Source: RGIG7300 sp045657645
GTDB lineage: Bacteria > Bacillota > Clostridia > Oscillospirales > CAG-272
Reading direction: 5' to 3'
Length of the DNA: 11,845 bases
NCBI GenBank assembly: GCA_045657645.1
Contig: JAZOTL010000093.1
Coordinates: forward strand, 1 to 11,845
The notes under the pieces: model-generated
The model's input: the letters and a program-made list of their open reading frames with translations, nothing else
Told to the model about the DNA's origin: nothing
Database searches by the model: none
Program-made: the position numbers and the translations under genes
Part shown: positions 11,327 to 11,845 of the stretch, piece by piece
Numbering within the stretch: position 1 is the first letter of the stretch
Layout of the letters: every line of letters begins with the position of its first letter

Positions 11327-11845
11327 TTATCTCACTATTCCCGTTATAAATATTTCAATGCCTATTGCTATAAGTATAACTCCGCCGAGGATAGACGCCT
11401 TGCCTGCAAGCTTTGAACCGAACTTTTTGCCTATTGCTACACCTGCAACACATATAACAAAGGTTACTACTGCTATAACAAGACAGCTTATCAAAGCCAT
11501 AAGGGGTGTGTAATCGGATATTATAAAGCCTACAGAAAGTGCGTCTATAGAGGTAGCAACGCCCTGTATTAAAAGGTCGGTAAATCCAACGGCTGGTTTT
11601 TCCCCTTCACAGCCTTTGCATTTAATGCCCTCCATAAGCATTTTGCCTCCTATAAATGCAAGCAAAATAAGCGCTATCCAGGGAATGAATTTTTCAAAAA
11701 CACCGAAAAAGCTTGTTACCGTGTGTACGCATATCCAGCCTGTCATAGGCATTGCAAACTGGAAAAAGGCAAAGATGCCTGCTATAAAACAGAGCTTGCG
11801 CAGCTTCATTTTAGGTTCGTTCAAGCCGTTGGCAAGGGAAACCGA
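11327..11845 (-). CDS. mntP: Manganese efflux pump MntP, N-terminus beyond window
   Basis: About 172 residues are visible and the frame runs off the right edge; family members have roughly 185-190, so only the start and first motif are missing. The visible sequence opens with SVSLANGL, the end of the first conserved DAF-x-VS-x-x-NGL block. It continues with a FFQFAMPMTGW-like helix, a cytoplasmic loop with CKGCEG, and the second conserved block GVATSIDALSVGF, whose Asp corresponds to the essential acid in the second half of the protein. Five further membrane helices are evident. MntP (YebN) exports Mn2+ and in many bacteria is itself under manganese riboswitch or MntR control; its upstream region is outside the window. 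The metallophosphoesterase gene follows after four bases. Confidence 0.9.
   Translation of the reverse strand, partial: SVSLANGLNEPKMKLRKLCFIAGIFAFFQFAMPMTGWICVHTVTSFFGVFEKFIPWIALILLAFIGGKMLMEGIKCKGCEGEKPAVGFTDLLIQGVATSIDALSVGFIISDYTPLMALISCLVIAVVTFVICVAGVAIGKKFGSKLAGKASILGGVILIAIGIEIFITGIVR

Overview
The window looks like a piece of an anaerobic, low-to-mid GC Firmicutes chromosome, most likely a gut or rumen Clostridia (Oscillospiraceae/Eubacteriales type). This rests on the gene families present (VanZ-like, GH172/DUF2961, AGCS symporter, PnuC, acidic lipoprotein), strong AGGAG-type ribosome binding sites, near-consensus sigma-A promoters, A/U-flanked intrinsic terminators and an array of tiny hairpins between genes. 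No phage, plasmid, transposase, CRISPR, rRNA or tRNA signal was seen.

Left part (1-3083): the 3' end of a VanZ-like membrane protein gene; a 240-bp array of about ten short hairpins; a promoter and a gene for a galactose-mutarotase-like DUF4432 protein; a bidirectional terminator that also looks like a decayed copy of the hairpin element; and a convergent gene for a DUF2961/GH172 family glycosidase. The glycosidase gene sits directly behind the first ~38 codons of a broken VOC (glyoxalase/bleomycin-resistance-like) gene, so it appears to use that gene's promoter.

Middle part (3458-6997): a TetR-family regulator gene on the minus strand and, divergently, a complete Ca2+-type P-type ATPase gene. 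The TetR gene is preceded by a clear yybP-ykoY (manganese) riboswitch: promoter, the two conserved loops, P1 stem, and an intrinsic terminator that competes with P1. The riboswitch faces the regulator and not the ATPase, which is the most unusual arrangement in the window.

Right part (7008-11845): a monocistronic pnuC (pyridine nucleotide precursor transporter) with a structured leader ending in an attenuator-like hairpin; an AGCS sodium:amino-acid symporter; then on the minus strand, read from right to left, a truncated mntP (Mn2+ efflux pump), a tightly coupled metallophosphoesterase gene, and a lipoprotein gene with an acidic linker and two tandem copies of a domain.

Putting it together: the Mn2+ riboswitch, the P-type ATPase and MntP are all components associated with manganese detoxification in other Firmicutes and lie within 8 kb. 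A plausible but unproven model is that high Mn2+ turns on the TetR regulator through the riboswitch, and the regulator acts on the divergent ATPase and/or other targets.
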